Origin: Theobroma cacao
Taxonomy: Eukaryota > Streptophyta > Magnoliopsida > Malvales > Malvaceae
DNA length: 64,000 bases
Assembly (NCBI RefSeq): GCF_000208745.1
Contig: NC_030850.1
Location: 9,331,344-9,395,343, forward strand
Reading direction: 5' to 3'
The notes below the pieces were generated by a model. The model was not told the DNA's origin, did no database searches, and saw nothing but the letters and a program-made list of their open reading frames with translations. The translations under genes were made by a program, and so were the position numbers. Shown one piece after another: positions 1 through 12,783 of the stretch; within the stretch, counting starts at the first letter, position 1; the number at the start of each line of letters is the position of its first letter.

Positions 1-28
1 CAGAAAAACCTTTAAACTATTCAAGAAA

Positions 29-470
29 ATTCAAATAAGTTTTTATATTTTTATTATGGTCAATCAAGTTGTTATACTTTTATTTTGAGTGAAATAAGTT
101 CTTGTACTTTTATTTTGAGTTAAATAAATCCTTATAACTAATGATTGATTTAATCAAAATATCATTTGTTATTCTATATTACATGACTCTGACGTGATAT
201 GTTAAAATATCGTAATTGATTATGACGTGGTATACTGATGTATCATAGTTGATGATAACATGACATGCTAATTTGGCATAATAATATGATCATATGGTAT
301 TTTTCACCTTTCACATCAATGTTATATCAATTTCAAATGGATATAAAATGACAAGTGATATTTTTACTGATGATAATTAGTCAATCATTAGTAATAAGGG
401 CTTATTTGATCCAAAATAAAAATACGAGAACTTGGTTAAATGCAATAAAAAAATAATAATTTATTTGAAT
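29..470. repeat. Foldback (long inverted-repeat) MITE-like element
   Basis: An AT-rich element whose two ends are long imperfect inverted repeats. ATTCAAATAA at the left edge is matched by TTATTTGAAT at the right edge. The pairing continues inward for about 100 bases on each arm, for example CTTTTATTTTGAGTTAAATA near 110 against the complement of the arm at 410-430. The middle is a divergent AT-rich core with ACGTGATAT-like pieces. No coding capacity is visible. A second copy of the same design lies at about 8842-9215. The boundaries are approximate and I could not identify a convincing target-site duplication. Confidence 0.5.
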
Positions 471-489
471 ATTTGTAAACAATTTAGTG

Positions 490-1580
490 ACTTATTTTTT
501 TTTATGAAAGGAAATTTTTATTAATTTCTAACCATTCTTAGGAAACAAACTCCCAATACATCATTGAACATCCTTGAACTGATTTCTGGAGGTGGTACAT
601 CAAACAGAATAAAGCTACTATCTAAATTAAAACCAATGTTGGCCATACCATCAGCTATCATATTTCGTTCTCGATAAATATGAGAAATTTTTACCTCTCA
701 GTCGAGTTGTAACAGTCCATGAATAGCATTTAGTAAATCAGAATTCGCACATGGATGCAATGCACTAGAGGTAATTGCCTGAACCACGATTTTATTATCC
801 ACATGCAGCCATATCCTACAAAATCCTTTCTCCTTTGCTATACGAAGGCTATGTAGGACTCCCCATAACTCGGCCCTATGGGAAGAACACTTCCCCAATT
901 TTACAGCAAAGCCACCTAACCAATATCCGTTGTAGTCCCGTAAAACACCACCTGCAGCAGCCATGTTTGTATTACGACGTAATGCACCATCAATGTTTAC
1001 TGCCACCCAACCTTGTGGAGGGTTTTGCCATCCAACCAGCATTTCTCTTTTATATCCATTTAGCCTACTATGTGTGCAGGGAATTTGAACAGCATGATAT
1101 GATGCAGCACCTAAGCCTTTTATCATCAATAACGTCCTATCCATGGGTATCAACTTTCCTTCAAAAACTTTCACATTCCTCCACTTCCAAATATACCAAC
1201 AAGTAAAACCAAATAAAATAGCTCACGGGATACCATCAACACAAACATTATAATTTTTTAGATTAGTTAACAGCCAATCTGACAGAAGTAAATCAAAGAA
1301 GTTCCCATAGCCCATTCATGACCTCAATTTCAACCATACCTCTTTTGAGTGTGGACAATCTCTTAAGAGGTGTGATATTGATTCATTTGATACTGAGCAT
1401 AACACACAAGTAACCGAAGATGACATGTTCCTTCTCCTATGCTCTAAATTAGTCAATAACCTTCCATGAAGACATTGCACTAGAAAGGTGTGTATCTGTT
1501 GGGGGCCATCCCACTTCCACGCAATAGCCCATTTTCTGCTTTGTTGTCCTATGTAATTTGGATAATCTTCCCACAACACC
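490..1580 (-). mobile_element. 3' end of a non-LTR (LINE) retrotransposon, decayed
   Basis: Two reverse-strand coding pieces occur in the order expected at the C-terminal end of a plant LINE ORF2. First, 1579-1316 encodes the zinc-binding reverse-transcriptase tail, with a WAIAWKWDGP block and a C-x2-C-x8-H-x4-C motif. Then 1174-698 encodes an RNase H domain with NIDGALRR (first Asp), AELWGVL (Glu) and HVDNK (Asp). The frame breaks between them, so the element is dead. A T-run near 491-501 is where a reverse-strand poly(A) tail would lie. No reverse-transcriptase core (YxDD) is visible upstream, so the copy is strongly 5'-truncated, as is usual for LINEs. Confidence 0.75.
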
Positions 1581-2268
1581 TCATATGTTGATGCTACACT
1601 ACAAACCCCTGAAGTTGATTAGAGACTTATTTAAACATTATGTTTAAAAACTCTAATGATTGGATGTTGAATAAGAATGTGATTAGGATTGTGCTGAATG
1701 TGAGGTTTCCAATTGGACCAATTCCATAACCATTGTTGAAGGCAACAAGTTATTTTCAAATGGAGTGAGCTGTAAACACGATATTGCCAATTTCCCGTAT
1801 CATTTTGGGGTGGGCAGTCAAAGTCTCCCACTTGGACAAAGACCCTACTGTACAAAAACTTACAGCATTACTGACAGGGAATTTTAAAGCTCCACCAGCA
1901 AGTCTTTATGTTTGTTCCAGTGTCTATATAATTGTTGTTAGCATTACTACAACTTCAATGAGTCTCGTTTGCTTTTTCAAGAAAAAAAAAAAAGGGTGGG
2001 AGCAATGTCTAAAATTTAATTTTAGTTACCTGATTTTAATTACTTTAATATTTGTTGTAACTTTTGTAAAATTTCACATTTTTGTTTCATATTAAAATGT
2101 TGTATGTGTTGTTATCATACACTTTTTAGTTGTATATTTTAAATGCAACCATATGTTTTAAGATTTCAGCCATATAATATATCGCTACATATTAATTTTG
2201 CTATAAAATCTTATAAAAAAGTATAGTTAAATTGTCCCAGACATTGACTACAAGTGCGCAACTTTAAC
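1581..2268. other. Intergenic, AT-rich, with A-run
   Basis: No gene recognised. A short mRNA-like or LINE-tail-like stretch on the + strand ends in an A-run at about 1981-1992, which suggests another retroposed fragment, but no protein motif supports this. The reverse frame at 1631-1855 has no recognisable domain. Confidence 0.4.
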
Positions 2269-3354
2269 TAGGGCCGGCTCTAAGGTAAAGTCAGAAAAAC
2301 CCTTACTCTAGGTTCTAAATTTTCATAGATTACATAATTTTATAATAATATAATTATTATATTAAAAATTAATATAATTAATAAAATATCTACATATCTC
2401 TCCTACCTAATAAATATTTATTTTCTCTCCCTTCTTACATCTCTATTCATTCTCAACTACTTATATTATTTTCCAATAAAAATGTGTGAAAGTCAAAATA
2501 ATTAATAAAATTACATATTTTCTCATTTTTCTAATTATATGCTTAATAAATCATAATTTTTTATCACTTTCCAATTGCTACAATCTATTAATTCGCTAAC
2601 TATTTTTCCTATTCTCAATCAATTAACTATAATATGTATTTAATAATATCCCAACTATTTCTCTTATTCTCAATCAACTAACTGTAATTTGTATTTAATA
2701 ATATCCAACCCTTTTTTTATATATATATAACTATTTTTTTCAATTTATAATATCTACCTATGAATTCTTTTTTCCTCATTTTCTCTTTCTTTCTTAATTT
2801 TAATAATAAAAAAGGCCTCATTTTCTTAATGGTGGCATCAAGAGGGGGAGATGAAATTGGAAATTGGCTATTAGGCTTCACATATAATATTGGCATTTCC
2901 TTCTCTCTTCAAGCAGGCTCTATACTGGGGATTAAAATTGTGCTACGATTGAGGTTTTAGGAAGGTTCAAGTTGAATAGGATTCTTTACTTACTATTCAA
3001 AAGATCTCTAATCAAAGCTCATAGTTTGATCTGAATGCACAGTTACTTAAGCATATTAGGGAGTTACTTCAATAGGCTTGGGTCTACACCATAGTTCACA
3101 TCCATCATGAAGCAAATCAATGTGCTGATTGGATGGTCACTCACCATGAGAATTTACCTTCGAGGTTACACATTTTGGATTCTCCACCATCTGGTATTAG
3201 ACCATTTTTATTCGTAGACACTCTTGGCGTTTCTTGGCCTAGAATGATGTAACAAGTTTTCTTTTTATTTGTTTTCAATATATATATATATATATATAAC
3301 CTCATTTTAATATTTAACTTTATACCTTTTGAGTTATATATTGAGCCGTCCCTG
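2269..3354. mobile_element. Non-autonomous hAT-like DNA transposon, copy 1 (contains nested LINE)
   Basis: The ends are short inverted repeats, TAGGGCCGGCTC on the left and GAGCCGTCCCTG on the right. They are flanked by 8-bp near-identical target-site duplications, ACTTTAAC (2261-2268) and ACCTTAAC (3355-3362). An 8-bp duplication and CAGGG-type ends are the hAT signature. No transposase is encoded, and the interior is AT-rich and non-coding. The element is 1086 bp, of which about 484 bp are a later LINE insertion, leaving an original element of about 600 bp. A relative with the same end design and the same internal AAAAAAGGCCTCATT-like block lies at 5821-6626. Confidence 0.75.
2825..3299 (+). 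mobile_element. 5'-truncated LINE fragment nested inside the hAT element
   Basis: The fragment ends in a (TA)n tail (about 3278-3299) and is bracketed by a 9-bp direct repeat, CCTCATTTT, at 2816-2824 and 3300-3308. That arrangement is the target-site duplication of a LINE-type insertion. Coding remnants on the + strand include the C-terminal RNase H block HHEANQCADWMV (about 3107-3142) followed by a short tail ending WPRMM and a stop. The upstream frame is broken, so the copy is non-functional. Its orientation is opposite to the LINE at 490-1580, so it is a separate event. Confidence 0.7.
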
Positions 3355-3362
3355 ACCTTAAC

Positions 3363-5000
3363 CTAAGGCAACAATTTTTATGGTTATAATTTTTTCTGCA
3401 GCTAAAGGTTAAAAATGTTGTAGTAATGGCATTTAATGACTTAAATTCCATATATTTTTAAAGTAACTAAAATTATAAATAGGCACTAGATATATATACT
3501 TAGGTCAAATGTATTTTGTAAGTAGCTATTTTTTTATTTAAATAAATACATAACTTGATATTCTTAGAGTCATGCCTTTTTTTTAAGTATAATGACAGTA
3601 AGCACTACATCTTTTTGAAGAAAAGATTGATAAATAGATAAGATAAGATGATTGTTTAAAAGACATCAAATGGTGTATGCGTAACAAAAATGCAGATATT
3701 GACAAGCTTAAATCATTCGTATGAGAGGCCCACTTGATTTGTGAAGCCCATATTGCTTTAACATGTACCCCAAAATTTTTCTATTTTGAAATTTGTAAAA
3801 GAAATAAAAAGGAAGAAGCTTAATTTGTTTACTCAATTGGTATTTACTCACTCATTAAAATTGTGAGTTGGATGTTTATAATTAATTTGTCAATAACACT
3901 TAAGCATATTAGCAATTGAATTATTATTTTATATATAGTTAGAGTCTTAAAACTCTACTTAAGTGGGATTAGAAAATTTTTTAGTGCCACATGTCCATTA
4001 AATTATTATATTATTTTATTAATTCTCTTCAATATAATTAACGAGGCATGTGATAACCTTCTAATTGTTTTTATAAAATATAAAATTTCAATTTATTGAT
4101 AGTGTATGTGACAATAATCCATTAACAATATCTCATGTTAAAAAAATTCTCCTTTTTTTTTTAATAGCCGAAAATCGTATTTGCTAGTTATATAATTTTC
4201 TGGACCATGAGCTTCTCTGTTTCATGTGGCATTTAATGTCTAATAGAGACCACATTAGAATATTATGTACCAACTAAAGAGCCAAATACTCAGATATTAT
4301 TTAGATATTATATAATACTATTACTTAGTTAGACTATCATATCTACTTAAGAGTTAAAATTCCATATAACTTATATAGTTTTATATTATACAAAATTTTT
4401 CTTTCTTTTAACAAAGATGATTTCAAAGTCATACCTAATTTAACTTTTGCATTCTAATTTTTTTTTGGTCATTTTCAATAAATAACAAAAATTTAAAATA
4501 TATTAGAGAAAACAAAAAGTAAAAGAAATCTTGTTAAGCATAGGTTTTCGTGTGATTTTTACAATAATTATGAATATTTTAATTTTTAAATAATATATTA
4601 TAGTTGTTATACAATTATATAAAATAATTAATTACGTAATACATAAATCTATCTATGAGATTTAAAAATATTTTACTTAACTCATTATTGATTCAAATTT
4701 TTCAAAGGTAGAACCATTCACCCAATGACCTAAAACCTTGAACGAGTCGTTGTTTGCCCTAATTTTGTTAGGTACGCTTCGAATCCTTTGGTCCCCAAAA
4801 TCAAACCACACCGTGCATTAAATTTAAATGCAAAGTTGCGGAAATAAGGGGTTTAAATTAAATATACTACGAAATATGGAAGTAATTTGATCAAGGCTGT
4901 GACAGATCAGTTCTTCCCAAAATTAAATGGTATTAAAGCCAATATAACTATTACCTAAATTAAAGCAAGCGAGTGTGAGCGGTTTACATTTTTCAAGACA
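3363..5000. other. AT-rich intergenic region, nothing coding recognised
   Basis: Very AT-rich sequence with frequent stops on both strands. No open frame, RNA gene or repeat could be supported. The right end presumably holds the TBL promoter: a TATATATAAAG stretch near 5008-5018 could be a TATA box about 490 bp before the start codon, but this is only a motif match. Confidence 0.4.
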
Positions 5001-5509
5001 AAAATTTATATATATAAAGAGCTTTCATTCATAAACGACCGCTTTCAAACTAGGAGAATATACTAAATTTGCATTAAATATCCTTGAAGGTAGGAATTGA
5101 TTGACGTTAATTACTCTATATTTATGTTCTTTGTTTCTACTTGTGTTTAGGTTTTGTTTTCAGCTAACCCAAACTTGAAGCACGGGGGAGAAACGAGAGA
5201 GAGAGAGAGTGTTTGTTTTTTATACATATTAAGGTCAACTTCACGCCGTCGTATATACAGAGACGCACAATAATCCAATGGCACAATTCCCATAGGCTTT
5301 CCTTTCCACTCCCCTCTCTCCGTGGTGATTTGTTTGTGAGGTTTGCAATATCCCTGTTGCATTGCCATTGCTTTAACAACACCCAATTCCCAGTCTCTTT
5401 ATCTTCCTACTTTCTTATTATACAACCAGAATCACAGAATTTGTGAGCTCTCAACAACAGATTCCTCTCTCTCCCTTTTCTCTGATCAGAAGTGAGGAGA
5501 AATTAAACG

Positions 5510-8500
5510 ATGGGTCTTTCTGCTTTTGCAGCAGTAGTTTTGTTTGTTATTGAATTTTGGCCGCAAGTGCATGGAAGCAAATGTGATATTTACAGAGGAA
5601 GATGGGTGCATGATGCTTCTTATCCTCTTTACAGATCAACCGATTGCCCTTTCATACAGCAAGAGTTCAATTGCCAAAAGAATGGTCGACCTGACCACCT
5701 TTATCTCAAGTATAGATGGCAACCCACTTCATGCAACTTGCCAAGGTATAACTTCTTTTGTATTTTTTTTTTTTAATTATTAGTATTTGTGACATATTAA
5801 AAACTATTAATTCTTAGACTCAGGGCCAGCCTTTGGGTGAAGCCACCCCAAGCAAGGGCTTTATGCCCCCAATTTAGAGAGGTCTTTTAATTTTATAATA
5901 TAATTAATTATATTAAAATATATAAAAATTAAAAAAATGTAAAAGTAAAATATAATTAATAAAATTACTTATTTTCTCATTTTCTTAATTATGTGTTTAA
6001 TAAATCTCAATTTTCTATCTACTTTTTTAATTTTTAAAATGTTATATTATTTCTAATCAACTAACGGTCATATGTATTTAATCATCTCTAATAATTTATT
6101 TTTTTCTCACTTTATTTTTCTTATTTACAATCAACATATTTAATGATTTTTAATAACTTTTTTTTCCTATATATAAAACCAATTATTTCTTTTTCAATGT
6201 ATAATATTTATTTTTGAATTTTTCTTTCTCATTTACTCTTTCTTCCTTCTTCCTTTAACTTTAATTTTTCTTCAAATAATACATAAGAAATCTGTTATGT
6301 TATTATCTTAATAAAGCCGTGAGTCTCATTTGCAGTTTGCAATAAGTATTCAACAATTAAGTACAATTTTTTTAATATTTACAGACTTTTTTACTTTAAT
6401 TTAAAATTTATATTATATTGTTATATTACCTTTATTTTATGTGATAGTTGATTTATTTGAATTAAAAATTTTGATTGTTGATTTTGTATTAGCTATTTAA
6501 AATATATAAAAATTTTGCATATCAAAAAGCTAGAAAAATAAAATTTTAATAATTTTTTAATTTTAATAAAAAAAAGCCTCATTGAATATTTCGCTTTAAG
6601 CATTTCAACTTATTAAGCCGCCGCTACTTAGATTTAAATCTATCTCTTAATTGTTAATTTAAGTCTATCTATCTTATGTGTTTTCTCAAATGTTACAGTG
6701 TTTTTTTTTATTATTTACATATATATTGGTCTAATTTAGTATTTCTAATATTCCTTTTCCAATTTAAATAATAATAGTTATTTATCAAAAAAGAAAACGA
6801 TAAGTTTTAGCCCAGTGGTACTATGCCTGTTCTTATTGCTCAATGGCCCTATGGTGGTGCTCTTATTAATGCATCATTACCCCCACTAGATTAAGTGGTT
6901 CTTAATATCTTCTCCTCTATATATCTATAGTGGTCCTATTAGATGCTTTAATCATTTCAGTTTCAACTTCAAACATTGATAGCAACTTCGGCATATATAC
7001 ATATCTATATATATATATGTATATATTATAATTATCTTAAAGTTTCGTGTCACAAAGTTTACTAATTAATTTAACTTGAAATTACTATAACATTTTTTGA
7101 AACCACCGTTTACTCAATTTTATTTACAAAGATAATTTGTTAAATTGAAACAAAAAATTAGGGCTTTGGCTTCTATGCTTAACTTTTTTTTGTTTATTTT
7201 TCAAAGTATCTATCACACATCATGCATGTAAGACCTACTTAGGAATTGTAAATCTCATGTATTAAAAAGTATGAGAAATTAAGAAAAGCAATTAAGGAGA
7301 GTTGAACCAAAAGAGGCCAAGTACTATTATGCTGCCAAATCATGCTAAAGCCTAGATTAATTTTGAATTAAGCAGGTTCAGTGGCAGAGACTTCTTACGA
7401 AGATTTAAAGGGAAGCGCATCATGTTTGTAGGTGACTCACTGAGCTTAAATCAATGGCAGTCACTCACATGTTTGCTTCATAGAGCCGTACCACGAGCCA
7501 AGTACACCTTGCAAAGAATAGGAGGCCTCTCCACATTCAACTTCACAGTAATCTTATCCATCTTTTTCTTAACTAAGAAGAGTTAGTGCTTGATTTCTTT
7601 GATGTTTGAAAATTGATATTATATATGTGATTCTAGAGTTTGCCGGTATGATACTCTTTGCAGGCATATGGAGTGTCAATTATGTTCTCACGCAATGCAT
7701 TTCTTGTTGATATTGTCAATGGAAAAAATGGGCGAGTTCTAAAACTCAACTCAATCGGGAGTGGACAACTTTGGAAAGGAGTTGATTTGTTGATCTTTGA
7801 CACGTGGCATTGGTGGCTTCACACCGGCAGAAAACAACCGTGAGTTTTGCAGCTAGCCCTTGGTTTTTACTCCTATAAAAACACTTCTTGCTTATAATTA
7901 CAGCTAGCATTGGAACTATGGGTGTATTTGATGTTGCAGATGGGACTACGTCCAGGACGATAAGATAACTCGCAAAGACATGAATCGCATGGTTGCGTAT
8001 GAGAAAGCATTGAGGACATGGGCCAGATGGGTGAAACTCACTGTAAATCCTGCTAAAACCAAGGTGTTCTTCCAAGGCGTCTCCCCTGATCATATGGAGT
8101 AAGTTGTTCCAATCACCTCTTATCAAATTTAATTGGAAATAAGATATTCTAATCATGGGCATATGGAGAAGTTGGGCCTTTGAAATCCCATTCTTACATA
8201 TCGGATTGACTTGGTGAACTCATTCTTGTTGTGTTAGTTCGAGGGATTGGGGTGATCCAACAGCAAAGACTTGCCGAGGGGAAACCCACCCAGTAATGTC
8301 AAAGCGGGGCTATCCAGGAGGTCCACACCCAGCCCAAGTTGTTTTAAAGAAAGTGTTGCGAAGTGTGACAAAGCCAGTTCATTTGCTTGATATAACAAGC
8401 TTGTCGAAACTAAGGAAGGACGGACACCCTTCAGCCTTTGGCTACGGAGGCCGCCGCGGCACAGATTGTACACATTGGTGTCTCCCTGGAGTTCCTGATA

Positions 8501-8538
8501 CATGGAACGAACTGCTGTTTGCAGCTCTCATCCACTAA
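5510..8538 (+). CDS. Trichome birefringence-like (TBL) polysaccharide O-acetyltransferase, 5 exons
   Basis: Joining 5510-5745, 7376-7547, 7664-7839, 7940-8098 and 8238-8538 gives an uninterrupted 347-residue protein with GT-AG junctions. TBL/PC-esterase proteins transfer acetyl groups onto cell-wall polysaccharides such as xylan in the Golgi. Visible signatures are an N-terminal hydrophobic signal (residues 5-22), the TBL-domain block [11 protein letters not shown] with CPFIQ, the GDS motif [11 protein letters not shown] (residues 98-100) and the C-terminal DxxH motif DCTHWCLPG (D324, H327). The Ser-His-Asp set is therefore complete. The N-terminus is short, without the long stem of larger TBLs, as in the TBL37-43 type of subgroup. 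Which polymer is acetylated cannot be read from the sequence. Intron 1 (1630 bp) holds a hAT element. Confidence 0.93.
5821..6626. mobile_element. Non-autonomous hAT-like DNA transposon, copy 2, in TBL intron 1
   Basis: The left end CAGGGCCAGCC and the right end AAGCCGCCGCTA form an imperfect inverted repeat. The 8-bp duplications CTTAGACT (5813-5820) and CTTAGATT (6627-6634) differ at one base. The interior is AT-rich without a transposase and shares the AAAAAAAGCCTCATT block and end design with the element at 2269-3354. I therefore treat both as one family. Its position inside the first intron means it is probably transcribed and spliced out with the TBL pre-mRNA. Confidence 0.7.
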
Positions 8539-8841
8539 GGGGGGTCGCCTGGTAGTTAATTGAAATATACATATATATATAGAGAGAGAGAGAGAGAGAA
8601 CAAAAAATAAAGTTATTAGAATTGCTAGGTAAAGCTGCAGTAAAACAATCTGGAATATGAGTAAAAAGATTAAAGTGTGACCTGATAATTTGTCGTTTGT
8701 AGATTATTTTATCACTATTGCTTAAAAAATCCTTTTATTACACTTTTGCAATTCTAGCCAAGCTATTTTTCCAACAATAATAAAAGAAAGCAGTAAGTGA
8801 CTAGAAAAGTTAAAAAAATTTAAGACATTTATTTTAAAAAA
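8539..8841. other. TBL 3' flank with (AT)n-(GA)n microsatellite
   Basis: About 25 bases after the stop codon there is an (AT)n run followed by a (GA)n run at about 8569-8599, probably in the 3' untranslated region. No other feature was recognised. Confidence 0.5.
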
Positions 8842-9215
8842 TTAAACAAAAATTTATTTTTAATTACATTTAATCAAAATTTTATATTTTTATTTTGTAT
8901 CAAATAAACATTTCTAACTAATAATTAATTAATTATTATTAATTAAAATATTATTTATTATTTTATATTATGTATTTTGACATGATAATGATGTGAAAAG
9001 TAAAAATACAACATGATTATGTAATCATGTCACATCAACTAGTACATCATTATTTATTATAATATGTTAGTATGTTGCATTAATATCATATTTCATAAAA
9101 TGATAAGTGATATTTTGATTAATAACAATTAATCAATTATTAATCATAATTTATTTGATTTAAAGTAAAAAGATAAGGTTTTAATTAAACATAATAAAAA
9201 AAAACTTAATTTTAA
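8842..9215. repeat. Foldback MITE-like element, second copy
   Basis: An AT-rich palindromic element similar to the one at 29-470. The left arm reads TTTTTATTTTGTATCAAATA and the right arm is its diverged complement (TTATTTGATTTAAAGTAAAA). The central part includes ACATGATAATG and CATGTCAC pieces. No coding potential. Its limits are approximate because both arms fade into AT-rich flank. Confidence 0.45.
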
Positions 9216-12200
9216 ATTTCATGAAGCTCATTTTCTTATGAAATGAATTGCTAATTTTCAAAAAAAAATCCGTGAATAGTTCAAAGATTTTTTACATATT
9301 ATGTCAAAAATTAATTAAAAATAATTTTTATATATCCATGTGTTTTTGGTGTGTGTATATAAAGATAAAGAAATTGCAACATAATTTTGTAGCAAAAAAG
9401 GAAGAAATAAATCAATACCCAATTTGTATGAAATTAAACGCGTGGCCGAGTAGGCGTTAGAAGGGGTTAGGTCACAACTTGAGATTAGGGTTGCTACAAA
9501 TTCAATTACAATAGCTAATATAATTACCAAAAATAATTATCAGGCCATACCAATGGGTCGAATTTGTGGATCATGGTGCAGACTTCAAACCCTGAGTTAT
9601 ATTTGAGCCGATAACCTTGCGAGGCCCAAGAAAGGGATGGACCCGTCCAAATGCAAGTGTTGAATTTGGTTCCTTTTAACTAAAGATTGCAATTAATTTT
9701 AAAGGGTATGAAATTAATGAAATGTAGCGATTACTTTTTATACCGGCAAGATTGTTAATAATGATAAGATTTAAGACTGTGGTAGGAGTGAGATTGAAAC
9801 CAATGAATGGAGTATATGGGTTCGCATATATTAGTACATAATTCTTTAAATCTAACGGATAAATTTGATCCGTGCAGCTCGTTTGCTTGGAAACTTGGCT
9901 GTGCTATATTGTGACATGTGACTCTTACACTTGACCATGGGTTGCGTACTTGGATTTGCTTGGATAAGATAATCAATAATGATGTTAATGGGTTCAATTT
10001 TCTTTTGTATTTGGATGTACTACTTGCTAGTATTAAGCCGTTGCTATTGGGCCACATGATATGCTTTTATCTTATGCTCCTTACAAACTTAAATAACTTG
10101 ATAAGTTAGTATTTTCTTATGTTTAAGCAGAGACAAATTAATATACATATTGTGAAATGCTTAATTTTCCACAAAAGTGTCATAAATGATTATAAGAATA
10201 ATGGATTCGGGACCATGCAAATCATTTGCTTTATATATATATAGCCTTTGCAAAACCGCAAAGCCACCTTGCAGGATTGCCAAAGCAATGGGATAATTAG
10301 TGATAAGCATGTTCATGATCAGCACTTGATGATTTGGCTCCAACCTCCAACATGGCTTGAAAAACAAGCTTTCTGATTATTTTACATTTAATGGACATGC
10401 GATCCCATTGAAATCTCATTTTCCATGAAAGTTAGCGAGAAAGTTAAAGGTGTGAAAGAGAAAAACGGAATCACCAACGACGTTATAGTGCAGGGAGAAA
10501 TGGCCCATAAATAATTTTGCTCTTTGACTTTTTCTCTTTATAGACAAAGCAAGACAAAGCATTTGCTTTGCGAGCTCTAATTTGGTAAGAAACAGGGAAT
10601 CCTAATCTCGGTAACGTGGCATCTAAAGGGCGATGCCACGACTTTTGCAACTTTCCAAAGGCTCAAAAAAGATGGACGGTTATCTATAGACGTATAAAAT
10701 GAAATGAAAAGAGGTGCACTAATCGTAAACGGAAAGTGCGAAATGCTCTTTCCTTTAATGTCCAATCAGACATTACATTAACGAGTATAATCAAACATAA
10801 CTCTCTTTTTTTATTCGAACAATACATTAATTAATAAATTAAATATTTAAATATTAATTAAATATAACTCTGATTACAATATTAAATATGAATTTAATGT
10901 TAAATTCTGTGTGAGAATATTTTTTCTTGAGATTTTGAGGACTGATTCCAGTTCATAGTTGGTAATTAAGATTGTAATCCTAAGAATCAAATCTTAGATC
11001 TAAAGAGGAATAAAAACCATTAAATTATTTGTTGGTTGTTATATAGTTGATAATCCTATAATTTATAAATGTTTGTATAATAATTAAATAAAATCTCACC
11101 TTGTTTTTTTAATATAAAAGAATGAATCAACACTTGAAACAATTTATACAAGATAGATGCCGACGCGTCTATTTTTACAAAGGCGAATAAATTTCTATCA
11201 AATATACCATCAATAAAAAGTCTAAGTTGGGTAATAACGTTTTGCAAATAAAGCAGGATTACAATTTTGTTTTTTTTTTCTACTGTGGGTGTGTTCGGGT
11301 GGTCAAAATATGTCATCTTAAATTATGCAATGATAAATATGATTACAATATAGATAAAAGATAAATTAAAATAATTAATTAAATTTTTTAATAAAACCAT
11401 TTTAAGTATAAAAACTAAATACAAACTCAGCATCTGAGCATTTGATTTATTAATTGGTGCATAATTTTTTTACTCATTTTATCGAAATTAAAAAAAAACA
11501 CTAAATACAAACTCAAACATATAATTTTATACAAAAAATACATAATATTTTTAATTTAATTAAATAAAAAAATAATTTTATTTCCATCATGTTAATAGTA
11601 TTTATTTCTCATGTAAGAAATTAAAACACACAAATAAAATATGTGTGTGTAAAACTTGGAAGCATGTCATGTACAATTATGTTTACTACAATTATCTATC
11701 ACAATAAATAGTTACTTCAGATTCATATTTATAAGTATGAATTTTATATAATATTTTGATGAACACTACATAATTCATGATTATGTTGGATGATTATAAA
11801 GTATGATAATTGTAATTGATACGTTCTCAGATGTTTTTTTCCTTTTGAATATCTAAATTACATCAGCCCGAAAGCTGGAAGAATTGTTTATTAAATAACA
11901 GTGGGCATCACATTTCGAGAGCAAAAATTAAGAAATTAAAAAGAAAAAAAAAACAGAGAGAAATCATGTTCCAATTGAGTTTCTCAATCCTACAAGAACA
12001 CTATCACATGAAAGATTCCAAAGATTGGGGTGTTGGAATGTGAGAACTCTCCAGGGAACGAGGGAATAGAGACAGGTGTCTAGATTTTGTCCAGATTTAG
12101 AGAAAGTTTAGGTCAAGCACAAGCACTACCAAGGGGCAGCACCAGCAACCATCCTGGAAAAAGCATTTGCTTTTTATCTGACAATCAATTTGTCCCTCAC

Positions 12201-12600
12201 CTCTCAGGTAGAATTTCACATCAATGACCCCAAACTCTTATCTCTTTCTTTGACATTTTATTTCAGCTTTCATTTTCATCTGGACAACTGAACGGCCCTG
12301 CATTATGCAAATGGAATAAACTTTCATCTAAGATCTGATGCTAAAAAATAATCAAACGCCCATATCTCGTGTTAGGTTTTGTGTTCAAACTTCAAACTGC
12401 TGAGTTCAAGATATTGTAATAACTGAAAAAGTGTTGCTTTTTATCTTCTGATTGTTTTGTCTTGCATGCCCTAAAGAACACAGAGATAATTAGGCAGCAG
12501 TTTGAAACGAGCATGACCGACCATTTGAGGGTATTTGAGTCATTAACTTACTAGCATTAAAAAAATTAATTAATCACAATAATAAATTGGGGTCTGGCAT
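9216..12600. other. Intergenic region, no gene recognised
   Basis: The short open frames here look random, with no conserved motif. A GGGTGTGTTCGGGTGG stretch near 11286 resembles the ends of some small plant DNA transposons, but I found no partner end or duplication. Sequence from about 11900 to 12600 is less AT-rich and lies immediately upstream of the GH17 gene, so it probably contains that gene's promoter. No specific element could be defended. Confidence 0.35.
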
Positions 12601-12783
12601 ATTCTTAAACTTCACCCCTTTCGCAGTTCCACACTGTTGTTGGTAGTGAGTAGTTCTCACTTCCATCTCTCTCAACTTCCCATACCCACACTTCTCTGTC
12701 CCTTACGACTCTCCTTTGGGATCAAAGCAAACCCAAATGAGCAAATGAAAGATTATTGCAAAAGAAGTCCAGAAGGGAGAAAA

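Noticed and set aside
775..1206. Open frame of 143 codons on the forward strand
   Set aside because: It is the antisense shadow of the reverse-strand LINE RNase H frame, which has the recognisable motifs.
7746..8162. Reverse-strand 138-codon frame
   Set aside because: It overlaps TBL exons 3 and 4 in antisense and has no domain; the forward exons carry conserved TBL sequence.
9436..9475. TGGCCGAGTAGG resembles a tRNA A-box (Ser/Leu-like)
   Set aside because: No B-box at proper spacing and no cloverleaf could be folded by eye, so neither a tRNA gene nor a SINE is supported.
11282..11830. Possible small DNA transposon starting at GTGGGTGTGTTCGGGTGG
   Set aside because: No matching opposite end and no target duplication could be found.
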